Source: Acanthaster planci (lineage: Eukaryota > Echinodermata > Asteroidea > Valvatida > Acanthasteridae). Taken from it: a stretch of 64,000 bases of DNA. The translations under genes were made by a program, and so were the position numbers. The notes under the pieces were generated by a model. It was not told the DNA's origin, searched no databases, and saw only the letters and a program-made list of their open reading frames with translations. The number at the start of each line of letters is the position of its first letter. Positions within the stretch are counted from its first letter, which is position 1. Positions 1-11,900 of the stretch are shown here, piece after piece. The stretch is from the NCBI RefSeq assembly GCF_001949145.1, contig NW_019091360.1, positions 984,613 through 1,048,612 on the forward strand, in the 5' to 3' direction.

Positions 1-721
1 TCATATCGTCACGATCGATCCCTCGACCAAGATGCTATTTTATTTAGGTTCTTATCGGGAATACGTGCCGGTCAGAAAAGTTGATTTGGCAGATTGTGGC
101 GGTCGGCAATTCTGCGTGCCGGTCGGGCCCGACCGGCGCCGACCGGCAGCGGCAGATCCCTGGGCCAGTCTTCAACAAGTACACTGGCTTCCCATCGAAC
201 ATCACATTCCAACTTCTTATTTCCTACTCAGCTGGAACAGCACTCATGTACATACAACTCATAGTGCCAAAAAGCCTGTGCACCAACTGAGTTCCAGTCA
301 TGCGCACTCACTTGTTGCACCATGTGAAAGGATGAAGGCATATGGAGACAGTTCACAACTTGATGTGATGTCTTTCAAATCATGTCTCAAGTTGCACATT
401 CTCTCCGTTGAATCATTTCATTACATATATGTATCCAAGAAACCTGTACATCGATTAGGTTTATTACACTGTACCAACATTTTGGTTATAAACACTACTA
501 TGTGCACCTGTGCAGCTTCACGACTTTGAGAGCTTTTAAGCATCATTTCTAAGAATTGCCTTACATCTTCCAAGTGTCCAGCTTCTTTTTCAGGGGGCTT
601 CAGTTAATATGCATTGATGAAAGCATAGCCAAATTCCTTCATGTTGAAAAGGAAAAATAGTAAGGACAGCTTTGAGTTGGGTGTTAATTTAAAATGTCCC
701 TATTGTGAATAACCTCTACAG
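1..721 (+). other. Probable CNP intron, no recognised exon
   Basis: This stretch precedes the CNP terminal-exon acceptor and is presumably intronic. It has a short GC-rich block at 61-175 in which GACCGGC and GCCGGTC occur several times, partly as inverted copies. An open frame of 165 codons (32-529) has no family resemblance and crosses no convincing splice sites, so I do not call it. Confidence 0.4.
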
Positions 722-1380
722 GTGGCCTGGACTTTGATCGTTACTTTTCATTGGATGGTTTCATCACTGGTACTACGCTGCTCCACTGCACATCATTCTT
801 TAGTAACTACAGTGAGAGAGCTGGTTCTCAGCAATACGCGACCTCCCCGGCTGTCAGACAAGGGACAGGAGATGTCTACAATCTGTTGGTCATCGGGTTC
901 TTGATTACACCCCGAACCTTCGGGGCCCGCATTCGACTCAGCAGTGAGGAATTGTGCCTCTGGGAGAGCAACAGTACCTCAGGGAATTTGGCGGCAGTTG
1001 GAGCAGCTAGCAATGCCGACAAAATCATGCAACAAAAACAACTCCAGAGGTTTAGCCAAGAGAAATTAACGTTTGACCTCATAATAGACAATGAGGTTCC
1101 ATGTCCCAAGGATTGGCACCCGACAAAATTCTCGCCAACATGTGGGCGGGGGAGTCGGGCTCATCTAACTCTAGGGACGGGGAAGGACATCGAAGCACAG
1201 CAGACGGGCTCAGACCTGAATATGATCATCCTGAAGGAGCTGGAAGCAGTTGCTAAGAAAGAGGATATCTTGACTCTCCGTCTGGAAAGTGGAACAGTCC
1301 GTTGCTATGGAGAAGGCAACTGGGCTGTGTATCTAGACAAGCCATTCGAAATTGGTGCCTTGTTTACTGGATGGTACTAA
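722..1380 (+). CDS. CNP: Last coding exon of a 2',3'-cyclic-nucleotide 3'-phosphodiesterase (CNPase) homologue
   Basis: This is the 3' terminal exon of a gene whose earlier exons lie outside the window or are not recognisable in it. The acceptor is the AG at 720-721 after a pyrimidine-rich tract, and the frame enters with two bases of a split codon. About 219 codons follow to TAA at 1378-1380. The protein shows the 2H phosphoesterase fold of CNPase: a first H-x-T motif in LLHCTSFF (His codon 784-786), the segment FLITPRTFGARIRLS, and a second H-x-T in GRGSRAHLTLG (His codon 1162-1164), followed by DIEAQQTG and ending in IGALFTGWY. I recognise the order and spacing from vertebrate CNP, which has the counterparts LHCTTKF, PRGSRAHITLG and FTGYY. 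CNP hydrolyses 2',3'-cyclic nucleotides to 2'-nucleotides and binds RNA and cytoskeleton. The N-terminal P-loop kinase-like half is not seen here. The reading frame stops right after GWY, so the C-terminal prenylation tail of vertebrate CNP is absent. It is convergent with desaturase gene A. Confidence 0.88.
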
Positions 1381-2329
1381 ATACAAAAAGTGCATAAGTG
1401 TAAAGGCCACAGGGTTGCTTGAGTAACTTCTACATGTATATGTAACTTGCACTGGTAACAAGTCATAGATATAAGTCAAATCAAGTCACAAGTCAAAGCT
1501 GATAGTTGCAGAAGCGAAACACAAAAATAGCAACTGGAGTCCAACTTGAGTCCAAGTCACATGCAGTGACGCCTTGCAGAAATGCTTTGCTTAACACATT
1601 TCAGCTGAAGTATGAACTTGCTGCTGTCGCTGGTCGACTTGAAGATTGGAATCAAATTTACAAGGGTCCCATGGCTTGGACAAAATGGAAAGGACGTGGA
1701 ATTTTATTTTCTGTTTCCAGGCCTGGAAAAGTCGTGGAAACGTACTAAAAAAAAACAACAGATGCTATGGAACAGTCACAGAATTTTGTGAGGACCAAAT
1801 CATTTTGAATTTAAAACATGATATACGTGTACGTTCAATGGGAAGCTAATTTTTGTGTTTGACAAAATGCAACAAATGTTGACTTTTTACACAAACTTTA
1901 CAGTTGAGCTAGGTCATGGATATTTTATGTGGTCCTTGAAGGGTCATGAATTAGTCATAGGTACAAATATCCTAAAGATGGAGTAACACCCTGGTTTGGT
2001 TCTGCAGTTTGTCTAAACTTTGGGATTTAGTTTAGCAGCAATTTCAAGCGTAACAGGAACCATTATTGTATAAAACATGCTCCCACACTAGTTAATTAAT
2101 TGTGGGTAAATATGGACCAATTGTATATTGTTCTACATTGGATTGCAAGTATTCTGCACCATTTTCCTCTTCAATTTTTGTGTCATTTTGGAATATGCCA
2201 ATATGGCCTTTTTATCACTTTATTACTCATCGGCTACAAGGGATGTGTAACAGTACATTACAAAAAAAGTCTTTTTCTAGGTAAAAGTGATGAGCCAAAG
2301 TTTCTAAAGAAAGCTAATTTATTTGAGAC

Positions 2330-2470
2330 ATGGTCTCACCCCCCCCCCATCCAAAAGGGGGGAAAACACATTTTCTAAAAATAAGGAGAACCTTAAAGGC
2401 AATTTGGGGGGCTTTTTCACTTCCCTTGCATCAAGAAGCATGTAAAATGCCCCCAAATATAGCCTCATCC
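2330..2470. repeat. Dispersed repeat copy with G/C homopolymer runs
   Basis: It shares with 9985-10125 the order: C-rich run, AAAAGGG, ACACATTTT, GG-rich centre, then a tail of the form CCnAAATnTAGCCTC followed by CCTT. The similarity was judged by eye. The element class is unknown. Confidence 0.35.
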
Positions 2471-3070
2471 CTTAGGAGAACCATACGGGGTAAAGTAAAT
2501 AAGACATTTGGTTATGGACCCGCTGGCGGGAGAGGAGCTGATGGTGCCCATGTCATGATCTTGAGGCAAGACAACTATTGGTCAGCATCCGACATCACTG
2601 TTCATACTCCTTGCCCTTCAGACTTCTGTGATGATACAACTTTTCCTTGGACTGGCTGAATTTTTTTGTTTCCCCGTTCTTCTGACATGCTATTACAGAT
2701 TAAAAAATATTGTACAAAGTCTTGTCCAACTTTGAATGTCTTCATTTTCCCCAAAAAAATTCCATCTGTATGGTGCAATGATGGCTGGCAATGTGAAACC
2801 ACTGGTAAACAGTAAATTCGTCTTTAAAAAAAATATCATTTTCCAGATCTCTGTGGCAAGCAACTGTTCAACTATGATGTCATAAAGGTTGATACATAGA
2901 CAGCACATTTAGATAAAGACACTGCTGTCATTCTTCATATATGTGTACATGTACATTGTATCACATTTACTTATACCTGATACAATATCTCGGTCCCTTC
3001 TTGCTTTTCAAAGTAGCCCACCTACATGTACATGTATCCAGTTGGCCCTTGCTATAGAGTTACAGACACT

Positions 3071-3286
3071 GATCTCTATACACTGGATAGGCAGCTCAGC
3101 AGTAACTGCCTATGTGTGAATTGAAGTGACCGCATGGCCATCTTACGATATTCAATACAATGGCCTCCAACTTCAGTCCATTCACTAAGTGCATTGATGC
3201 ACAGCGTTACAAGCCTAATAGCCTCAGATGAGCACGCAGTTGCTTCAGTTCGCAGAGCAAAGCTGCCTATCCAGTATTTAGAGATC
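3071..3286. repeat. Foldback element with 26-base inverted arms
   Basis: The arms at 3071-3096 (GATCTCTATACACTGGATAG followed by GCAGCT) and 3261-3286 are reverse complements with two mismatches. The 164 bases between contain no open frame of note. It looks like a small non-autonomous element or its remnant. Confidence 0.6.
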
Positions 3287-4178
3287 AGCAGTTACAGGTA
3301 ATTAGGTCTTATGTAAATTTGAAGTGCTGGACTTCTCTTTATTTGTCTTAATCAGCCAGTTCCATCTTTCAGAATGGCAAGGTTGTTTGAGAACCAAGCA
3401 TGTGTATTGGGTTGGCTGTTGCCATTGTAATAGGGCAGACTTTGCACACACGTAAAGCTGTTCCCAATGGCCATGGACATGCTTCATTTTGGGCATATTC
3501 TGTTTGAATACTGCATTGACATACTAGGAAATTCAATCGTACATTTTCTATGTCTGACGGAAGTGGTAGCAAAGGTTAGACAAGTTGGCATGTACTGTGT
3601 AAGATAATTTTCCACTGGAGGTGGAAAATTGAGAAACTGATCAGAAAAACAAATACATGTAGATATATTTAGCGGCTGCATGTTTTACCATAAAATTTTA
3701 CTGCAAATTGTTTTCAGCAATTAACCATCCTTTTGACAAAGATTTTTTTTCCTATTATGACAATGATACAGTTCTTTCAGTTGCCATTAGCATAAGAATC
3801 TCCGAGGCCAATGAAAATTTGGAATGCTTATTGTGTGTGGCACCTGTTTTCAACTGTCACCTTGCCTACACTTTATGCAAAAGGTTGCTTGCTGTATAAT
3901 TTATTTCCATAATAAGGACGATTAATTTATAAAATTATGAATGCACTAAAAGAATGACTTTGAAATTAACTTCATGGAACATGTGTTTGTACATGAAGAA
4001 ATTTGATAAGAAAATCACTAGTATTTAATAATACTCCGTTGACCAATATTATTCACAATTTTAGTCTGAATTGCTGAGACCAAAGTACGTGTAGCTATTG
4101 GTAACTCATACAGTCAATGAAAAAGAATTATGATGTCCTGAATTTATTGCCTAAAGACACATAATATTTTTGTGTAAC

Positions 4179-4236
4179 AAACAGTAAATTAAGTTGGTCT
4201 GCAATTTATAAACAGTAAATTAAGTTGGTCTGCAAT
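4179..4236. repeat. Perfect 27-base direct repeat
   Basis: Two identical 27-base copies at 4179-4205 and 4210-4236 begin AAACAGTAAATTAAGTTGGT and are separated by four bases. This is a local tandem duplication. Confidence 0.85.
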
Positions 4237-5447
4237 ACTTGCTTGTGTTTAAAGCACACGTTTATGTAAATGCAATTTCATTTAGAGAGGTACTGTGAAT
4301 TCAGTTTTATCAACAAGTAGGTATTTTGGTTGAGACACAAGTCTGTATATGACATGCATACTGAGGTTTATGATCAAGAGTAGCCTGGTGCCAGTGGTGC
4401 ATTGACTTACGACACGACGGTGTTAAATCTGACTACAAGGAACATGACCAAAATCATTGAGATGTTTCAATCTTCAATTGGGTTTTTCTAACTGGTATTA
4501 TATTCGTATTACGCAGGAAGTGCTGCAAATATGTGAGTGCTCGCCAAAGTAGAAGGCAATCCTGACATTCAGGATACCTCCCCTAAAACTGGCCTGTCTT
4601 CAACTGACAAAAATAGTGAGAATTCAGGGTTTTTTGTGTTATCATTGTCTTCCACACAAGAATGATTAGAACAGTATCAATGTAAGAAATGAATGCTACC
4701 TAGGCTGCAACGATTGGTCTTGAACTTCAAAAAAAGCTGCAAGAAGTTGAAAAATGGATGAAACAAACAGGTGTCTGAAGGCACTGCCAACTATGGACTG
4801 CCTTTGACATTCAAGAGGCAATGTGGAAGCAGCACACTAGAGCATGTTGCATGTATATTTAAACTTGAGGAGTCGATCATGTTTTTGCAAGTCAAAGCAA
4901 ATCCTTTTTGCTGGATAAGTTTGAAGCTTCGAAAATCAATCAATTCTTTGTATAATGTGAGGTCTGAAGGAGTAATTGATGGCCGTTGAGGTCATCGGAA
5001 GTTTTAAAAAGTGTTTCCCATTGCAACTAAATTTTGCTTTTATTTCTGTACTGCTTGAAAAATTAAAAAACAAACAAAAATGGTGCTCATCTGAAAAAAG
5101 TAAAAATGCAATGATGCTGTTTAAAAAGAGTATTTGGAAGTATTTTGAAATAAACTTTGGACAGTTGGGTGAACTATATTGAAATGTGACCCGAAAGATT
5201 TGATTTTCTTCTTGGGAGGAGAAGTGCTGGGTGGATAGCAGGATGTTACAAAAATAGATGAAATGTCCAAGAGATAAAGGAACAAAGGAGACTGGTCTGT
5301 GAAACTATCATTCCTGCCGTGGGTGTCATGGGGAGAGGACAAAGGGGAGAAGGCTCATGAAACACACAAATCTTAAACCACTCGCTAATTTTTGCACAAT
5401 TTGTACACACTCATGAACTCATACCTCCAACCTTAATTCTAGCTCTT

Positions 5448-5510
5448 AATCCGCTCAGGAACAAAAGAGGGCGTGGGGTTTTTTTTGGTACTCAACGCAC
5501 AGGCGTGCAT
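5448..5510. repeat. Fragment of a dispersed repeat shared with gene C intron 7
   Basis: AATCCGCTC, then AGGAACAAAAGAGG, then TTTGGTACTCA and GCACAGG occur in the same order at 41321-41400. The two copies are on the same strand and of similar length. The class is unknown. Confidence 0.4.
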
Positions 5511-5650
5511 TTGTAATGGAGATCAATGACTCGTTTGGCCCTACCAACAACCCCACATAACCCAAGCCTGCCTCCTACCTAACACTTGAACAGGTTACTC
5601 TGTGCATAGAAGTTGGAATGCTTTAGAAAGTGGAGTGAGAGACGCTCACA

Positions 5651-5693
5651 GATTTGGGCTTAAAGGAACAATTCTGCCCTTTAAGCCCAAATC
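5651..5693. repeat. Perfect 16-bp hairpin in the probable 3' UTR of desaturase gene A
   Basis: The arms 5651-5666 (GATTTGGGCTTAAAGG) and 5678-5693 (CCTTTAAGCCCAAATC) are exact reverse complements around an 11-base loop. It begins 190 bases past the gene A stop codon, so it is probably transcribed as part of the 3' UTR. It could be the core of a tiny inverted-repeat element or an RNA structure. Confidence 0.7.
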
Positions 5694-5882
5694 TTGGGGC
5701 AATGTAAACTCCATGGCCACATATGCCTGATCCTATATTCAACAGAAAAAACCACCTCTATTTAGTGTTACACTCTTTCATATGAAGACGCTTTAAAAAC
5801 AATTATACTCTTTGAGCTGTCAACAAACAATTCACTGCTTTAGCAAGTCTCAATAGAGTCCTCTTGCTAGATCTGCTACTGT

Positions 5883-5934
5883 CTATCTGTGGTAGTAAGC
5901 ATCATGCCAAATCTTTCCTGATCGCTTCAGGGAA
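5883..5934 (-). CDS. FADS: Gene A coding exon 10 (C-terminus)
   Basis: It encodes [16 protein letters not shown] followed by TAG at 5885-5883. The pattern SLK.SG..W.DAY.H is the usual FADS C-terminus. Acceptor TTTGCAG. Confidence 0.94.
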
Positions 5935-8900
5935 CTGCAAAGAAAATAAACAGACACTTCTTGTGAAATGAAGACTTCAAGCAGTTCCTTGCGTTTCTTT
6001 TTTTAAGCAGTGGCTATGAACAATACCATCAGCATACTGCAGGTGCTTTGTAACTTGTGTTTTTTCCTAATTCAATGGAACTATGACTTTATCCATGTTA
6101 CGCACTTGACCCCTGCACGCAATGGCTGCAATCACCTACCCATTTAACTTTCCGTGCACTCGTATGATTAAAGCCAATTGGGAAAAATACCCGATTACTT
6201 GTGAATCATTTAAAACCAAGAGGTCTATTGATGAACAAGGTAAATTATTTTGCCTTGCAATAGCCCAGTATTAAGGTATCAAACGTTGACAGCTAAAAGC
6301 AGTAGGTAAGAACTTACCGGACAATATCAGCCATGGCAGTGAAGAGTGGTTTAGTTTGATAGGGTATTCCATGTTTCCTACACAGGGCCTGGACATCAGG
6401 TGCTACCTTGTAGAAGTTGTGCCTTGGCATGGTGGGAAACAGGCTGAAATGGTTCAGAGATTATTCAACATGAAAAAAAGGAAAATAACAAATTATGCAG
6501 CACTTGTAATGTTGCTATTTATTGTGAGCTCCAGGGCGGATTTCACCAACAGAGGATAAATAAGGACAAGAGGAAATCGTGGCTCTGTCACAGGTCATAT
6601 CTAGAAGGTTAGACTAGAGGATCTAAAAAAGATAAGAACCATAAACACTGACTTAGTTTTAGCAACCCCTTTTAGGATCCACAAACATTGGTGTATTAAT
6701 TGTTGCTTAACTCACTGAAAAGGAAACCGGGAGCCATTGTATAATTTTACAATACGAGTACAATAAGCCAAGGTCACTTTAGTCAATGATAAGATCAAGC
6801 TAGGAAACTGGCAATCTTGGCCAAAATAGTTTGCACGTGTCAGAGTAAGCATACCCTCCCCAGGTCCCCCCACTCCAGTTATCTTGAGCTCTCAGTGGTG
6901 TTCAGATAACACTGACTGGGGGCAGGGGTTACCTTGCCAGATTTTGCCGGGACCTGCTCAAAATGTATGTCACTGCAGTACCGGAGTCAACCTCCAATTC
7001 TGTGCCTCAAGATCCCTAAAATTGCTAGAAGTTTTGGGTTTCATATGAGAGTGATCGGGTGTCACACTGACCCTTCCTGCACTACCACTACAGCACTGGT
7101 ATCCGAGAAAAATGTGTCAACTAGGTACAACCGAGTTTCTTCTAACGGCACTTAGGACAAAGTTCACAAAGTTTTCTGAACTCGGCTTCTGCTCCAGCGA
7201 GCCTTTTCTCTATTTTTTCCAGTTTGTCTTTTTGTCTGTATTTTTGGCCTTTTGGGGGCGGTGGAGGGTGCTGCCTTTGCAGGTTTTGTGATTTGGGGGA
7301 TTTTGCTTGGGATGGTCGTTCGTTTCTGGGTTTTGGTTTTGGTTTGTCTTTGTTTCAACTCGATGTATTGATATATTCTGTGCGATATGTTGAATTTGAA
7401 CTGAAACCCATCAGATCACACAGGGAGTGAGTGATGATGATCTTACTGGTGTTCAATCTGGTAGTTGAGGTGGCCGGTGAACCAGCTATTGAACCATGAA
7501 GGCTCCACATTGCAGGTAGCCTGCAGCTGCATTGGTAACCACTCCTTATGCTTGTCACTGTCTATCTCCATTGGGATGTGGTTCATCTGTGTCACCCACA
7601 CAAACCAATGGCTCTCCATAAATCTACACACAGAGCAAATAATCATGGATTGAAAGTGACATACAGGGCATTTCAAACACTTACAAACAGTATAGCTTAG
7701 GCCTATGGCTACAAAACATGATACTTTTAACTCGGACACCACAAACACGGAACCATTGGGGTCATGTGTACAATATTTGCATATTTAACATGTCCATCTC
7801 TCACGTCCAGGGCCTTACCTTTGTTGACACATCCTCCGGGATAACACACCAAAATCTGGTGTTCTATCCACCAAATATCCCGTTTTTAACATTTCCACCA
7901 CAAGCACAAGCAGAGGAATGCACTCTTTAACTGTATACTTTGTCAGAAAATGGTAATTTTTAAGAGGTCTTCCATTGAACAGTGATTTTTTTTCTTTTTT
8001 TGTATAGCACCTGGCTGACAAAGTTACAAAAAGTCTGTTGTTACCTGATAAACATATAGAGCCAGAAAGTACCAGACAAGCCTAGAAGGGGCCCATAAGT
8101 CAAAAACAACTTGCCAAAAAAGAAGACCATCCAAGCCAAGTCCTGGTAAATAGAAAACAGATGGGGAAGGGTAGTTAACAGGAAGTTACCTTGGAATAAC
8201 CAATAACTACATATAAAGCTTACAGGCAAATGCGTGCCATTTGCAACTGTAGGCTAGCTGTCTACCTGACAGCATGTTCTTTAGTACAAACCTTTTACAA
8301 ATGGTGCACCATGCACGATCAGTTACAGTTCTGTGTACATTTCACTGAAACTGTGTTGAGACAACCACGTGTGAACATCAGTCTTGATGTGGGTATGGGT
8401 CCCCAGAAGCATAGTCACTTTTTAACCCTGAGAAAGCATCGGCAGCAGAAGTGGGGCCAATTCCTCCCTCGCAGGACCAGGAGAGCATGGCCTCTTACTT
8501 TTGCTGGGGCCTTTAATGGGACAGGGCTCAATACCGGTTGCTAATGCCTGATACCTCACAACTATACCATAATCTCCACTTTGAAAATCATTCTGCTGTC
8601 CTTGCTAACAAGTGGCCAACACAGTGCTTTTGATGGTTGATGGGCACATCATAACTCATTCCAGTGAAGCGAGTGCCAGTGAGTTTTAAGAGTAATTGAT
8701 ACGTGACCAGTGCCCCCCCCACATTTTTTTCAAAAATTTGAAGTTCCAACACTTCAGAAGCAGTTATACGTACTTTCTTTTGAGACTGAGGATTCCTTTA
8801 CAGATGAAAATATTTTGGACAATCATTCTTGAAGACTATCCCCATTTCGGAACTCCAGACCATTCCCCCCAACTCCAAACAGTGGATGATCACCATTCAT

Positions 8901-11900
8901 TTGTGTAACTGTATGCTTACACAGCCAATCAGAATGAAGCTTCAGAACAATTTTCCAATGCATCACTTGTTTGTTCCACGGATATGACATCCCATAAATC
9001 AGTTTCCAATTATGGGTGAATGTGTTTTGTTTTAGGATTTATTTCTAGGTTTTTGGGCTGAGTTAGGTTTGGGTGTGAATTGAGGGCTGGGTTTTGGTCA
9101 GATAACATAAGATGGGTTACTTTCGGTTGGTTAATTGCATCCAGTTGGTTGGTTGTTTTTTGCTTGTTGGGGTGTTTGTTTTTTTCTAAATTTTTTTAAT
9201 ATACTACCATGAACTTACAATCCAAATTTTCTTCTTTATCACATGGGCAAAATACTCGTAGTGAAAGTAGACAGGCAACAGCAATGGTGGTAAAACTGTC
9301 AGATAATAAAAAAGGAGGAAATTCACAATGAGTTCCTGTGATATGTGATGTATTCCGTCCATGTTAGATGATTTTGGAATGGACTTGAAGTGCAGAGATG
9401 AACAAAATGGGCATTGTATTATATTCCAACTATAACAGCCATTTCAGTTTGAGGTGTTTTTTTCTAATTTGCCAAATACAAGCAATTCATTTCCAGGTAA
9501 GCACTTTTCCAGTAAAGTCATACCATGGTGTACAATCCCTAATCCTGTTTTCAGCCAGTGTCTGACATTGTGGCCAGTTAAATGCTAATCCTTAAAATAC
9601 CCAGACCTGACTCATCATACTAATCTGATAACACTAGTTCAAATAACCACGGGATAACACCGCAGAAGGTTTATAGCCGATTGGCAAATAAACTGTCTCA
9701 AATGAATAGATTCACAGAGCTAATGGGATTATTGTGTTGTAAGTTTACAGAGGTCAATTTTCACAAGGAATGACATAAGGCAAGTACCTGGCTAGCTTAT
9801 AATTCATTTGCCGGCAAACAAGTATGGACTAGGCTCAGATACACCTCCTGTGTATGATGGTTTTAATTGCAATAAATTGGTGTAGAGTGTGCATGACTGA
9901 TTTTCATACGTGAATGTTGACATATCCAAACAAAATCTTCCATTGGGTGTATGGCACACGGATACAATGACATTCCCATAACAACAGCCAAAAAGGGGCC
10001 ATCCCACCCCCAAAAGGGACACATTTTTTAATTTGAGGAATGATTTGAGAGAGCAAATTTTTTGGGACGATTTCCTCTCCATTACTTCCCAAAGTGTGCA
10101 AACTCCCTAAATGTAGCCTCCCTTCTGAGACAGATTATAACAGGTTACATAAAACTTCCCAAGTTTTTTGCATCTGACCCCCTCCCACAAAAATTGTTCA
10201 GGATCAATCCTTGTGAGGGAATGGAATTGCTTGACAGTCCACTGGAGAACACCTGGAATTCTTAATGCACTTTGAATGCTGCAGTGAGGTTGTTTGCTAT
10301 GATGCATGGAAGTTTTCTCTCAGAATGGCCAAATTAAAGTAACACCCCTAATGGAAATGTGTGCCTAAATCAATGCACCCAAAACTGGACAATGCTGGTT
10401 CTTGCTGTAAAAAAACACAGTGTCAGAAAGTTGATCATGTTGGAAGGAACCAGACTGTTCAAGCTTTGAGAAACTACCCAGGTTGCCTGTACTGAGGAAG
10501 AGACATATACTCACTGAAAAAGAAGTAGCTTTGCTGGTAGTTATATGGCATGAAGCCCTTCTTCCTATTGGCCCAGCGCACTGGCATCTTGTCACCGAGC
10601 ATGAAGAGGTACTCCATCCTGATGTCTGGATCCTTGAAGACAATGTTGGGCTTGGCATGGTGCTGGAAATGACGGTAGTTCCACCAATGGGCCGAGGAAC
10701 CCTATGATGTGGACAGTGTGGACGCAACAAAGCCCAAAGTTAAGCACCAGCTCATACTTCATTTGAGAAAGCCAAGCGAGTTTTATGTCATGAAACATTT
10801 GTTGCAAAATTTGGGTGAATTGAAACGAGTTCAACTTGACTTTCTGAAATCAGATGTCACAAATTCGCATTTGTGTTCTCCTTTGCCTCAGCATTTAACG
10901 TGGACCAACCCCACAAATCAATTTCAAATTGTGCCATGCAAAAATGGGTAGACGAGACTCTGTAAAGGAAACAAGGGTATTTTTCACTTTTGCCATTTCT
11001 GTTATTATTTGGTACAAGTCAATGAGCTGTGGCTACTGTCATATGTGTCACCAGGATTTCCTCGGGGGGTGGGGGAAGCACTCAGTAGCAGCAAACTGCT
11101 TGAAGTGGAAAGGGGTCGATTCCGAGATATTTCCAAGCAAATTGGTGATGAGCAAAAGGGGATGCCCTTTCCTCCTTTTTTGTCTCTTTTGTTTTTTTCT
11201 CTTTTTTGGCATTTGTTATTTCAGCATTTTTTTCAAGGGAGGCACTGTTTTGTTTAGCATAACAGTGTTTGTTATAGTAATTCCAACTGTAGCTTGGATA
11301 TTGCTTGAAAAACATAGCTTATGAAAGGAAAAGCATCAATTGTCCACATTTTTAGCCCAACCTACTATGTAACATGATGTACACTTCTCTATTGCCAATT
11401 AGTGTGTCCAAACTTTTGACACATTAGATTGTCCAATCATGGTTCTGACTGATTAAAGCATATGACAAGGCAAGTCTTACTGAACCTGTCAAGTATTTCA
11501 AAGAATATACCTTTAATCCACCAAGGATAAAGCCGTGAAGTAAATGATTCCAGCGAGACTTTTTGAAGACAGTGAGATGACCCAGATCATGCTGAAACCA
11601 GCCTGCTTGACCCTGAAAATTTAACAATGAACAAAACAAGCCAGCAAATCTTAGCTTTTGTACCTAATATTGAATTTTCTGTCAGGGAAATTTAAAATGT
11701 TAAATTGAACCCATGGCCCAGGGTTCCAAACTGAAGCACTTTGACCAAAGAAAATTTGAAACCGTCCATCTATCCATCTACCTGTGCAAGAAGTAAGAGA
11801 ACAGAAGCCGTCAGGTATGGCACCCATCCCGTCCCATAATACCACAAGACAAACCAGCCTAACACTTCAAAGGCAAGGATGTGGGCCATCACAGCTGCAA

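Larger units (their letters stand above)
1381..5882. other. Convergent intergenic interval between CNP and desaturase gene A
   Basis: No protein gene is supported in these 4.5 kb. The left part should contain the CNP 3' UTR and the right part the 3' UTR of gene A on the - strand. It also holds a G/C-run repeat (2330-2470), a foldback element (3071-3286), a 27-base direct repeat (4179-4236), a dispersed-repeat fragment (5448-5510) and a perfect hairpin (5651-5693). A possible - strand AATAAA lies at 5039-5044, about 840 bases past the gene A stop, but nothing else supports it as the poly(A) signal. Confidence 0.5.

Noticed and set aside
32-529. 165-codon open frame at the left edge
   Set aside because: No recognisable domain, GC-biased start from the GACCGGC block, and no splice link to the CNP exon.
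10365-10730. Open frame on the - strand covering desaturase exon A5
   Set aside because: It is an out-of-frame reading of the exon that encodes HFQHH; likewise the open frame at 25420-25629 over exon B5.
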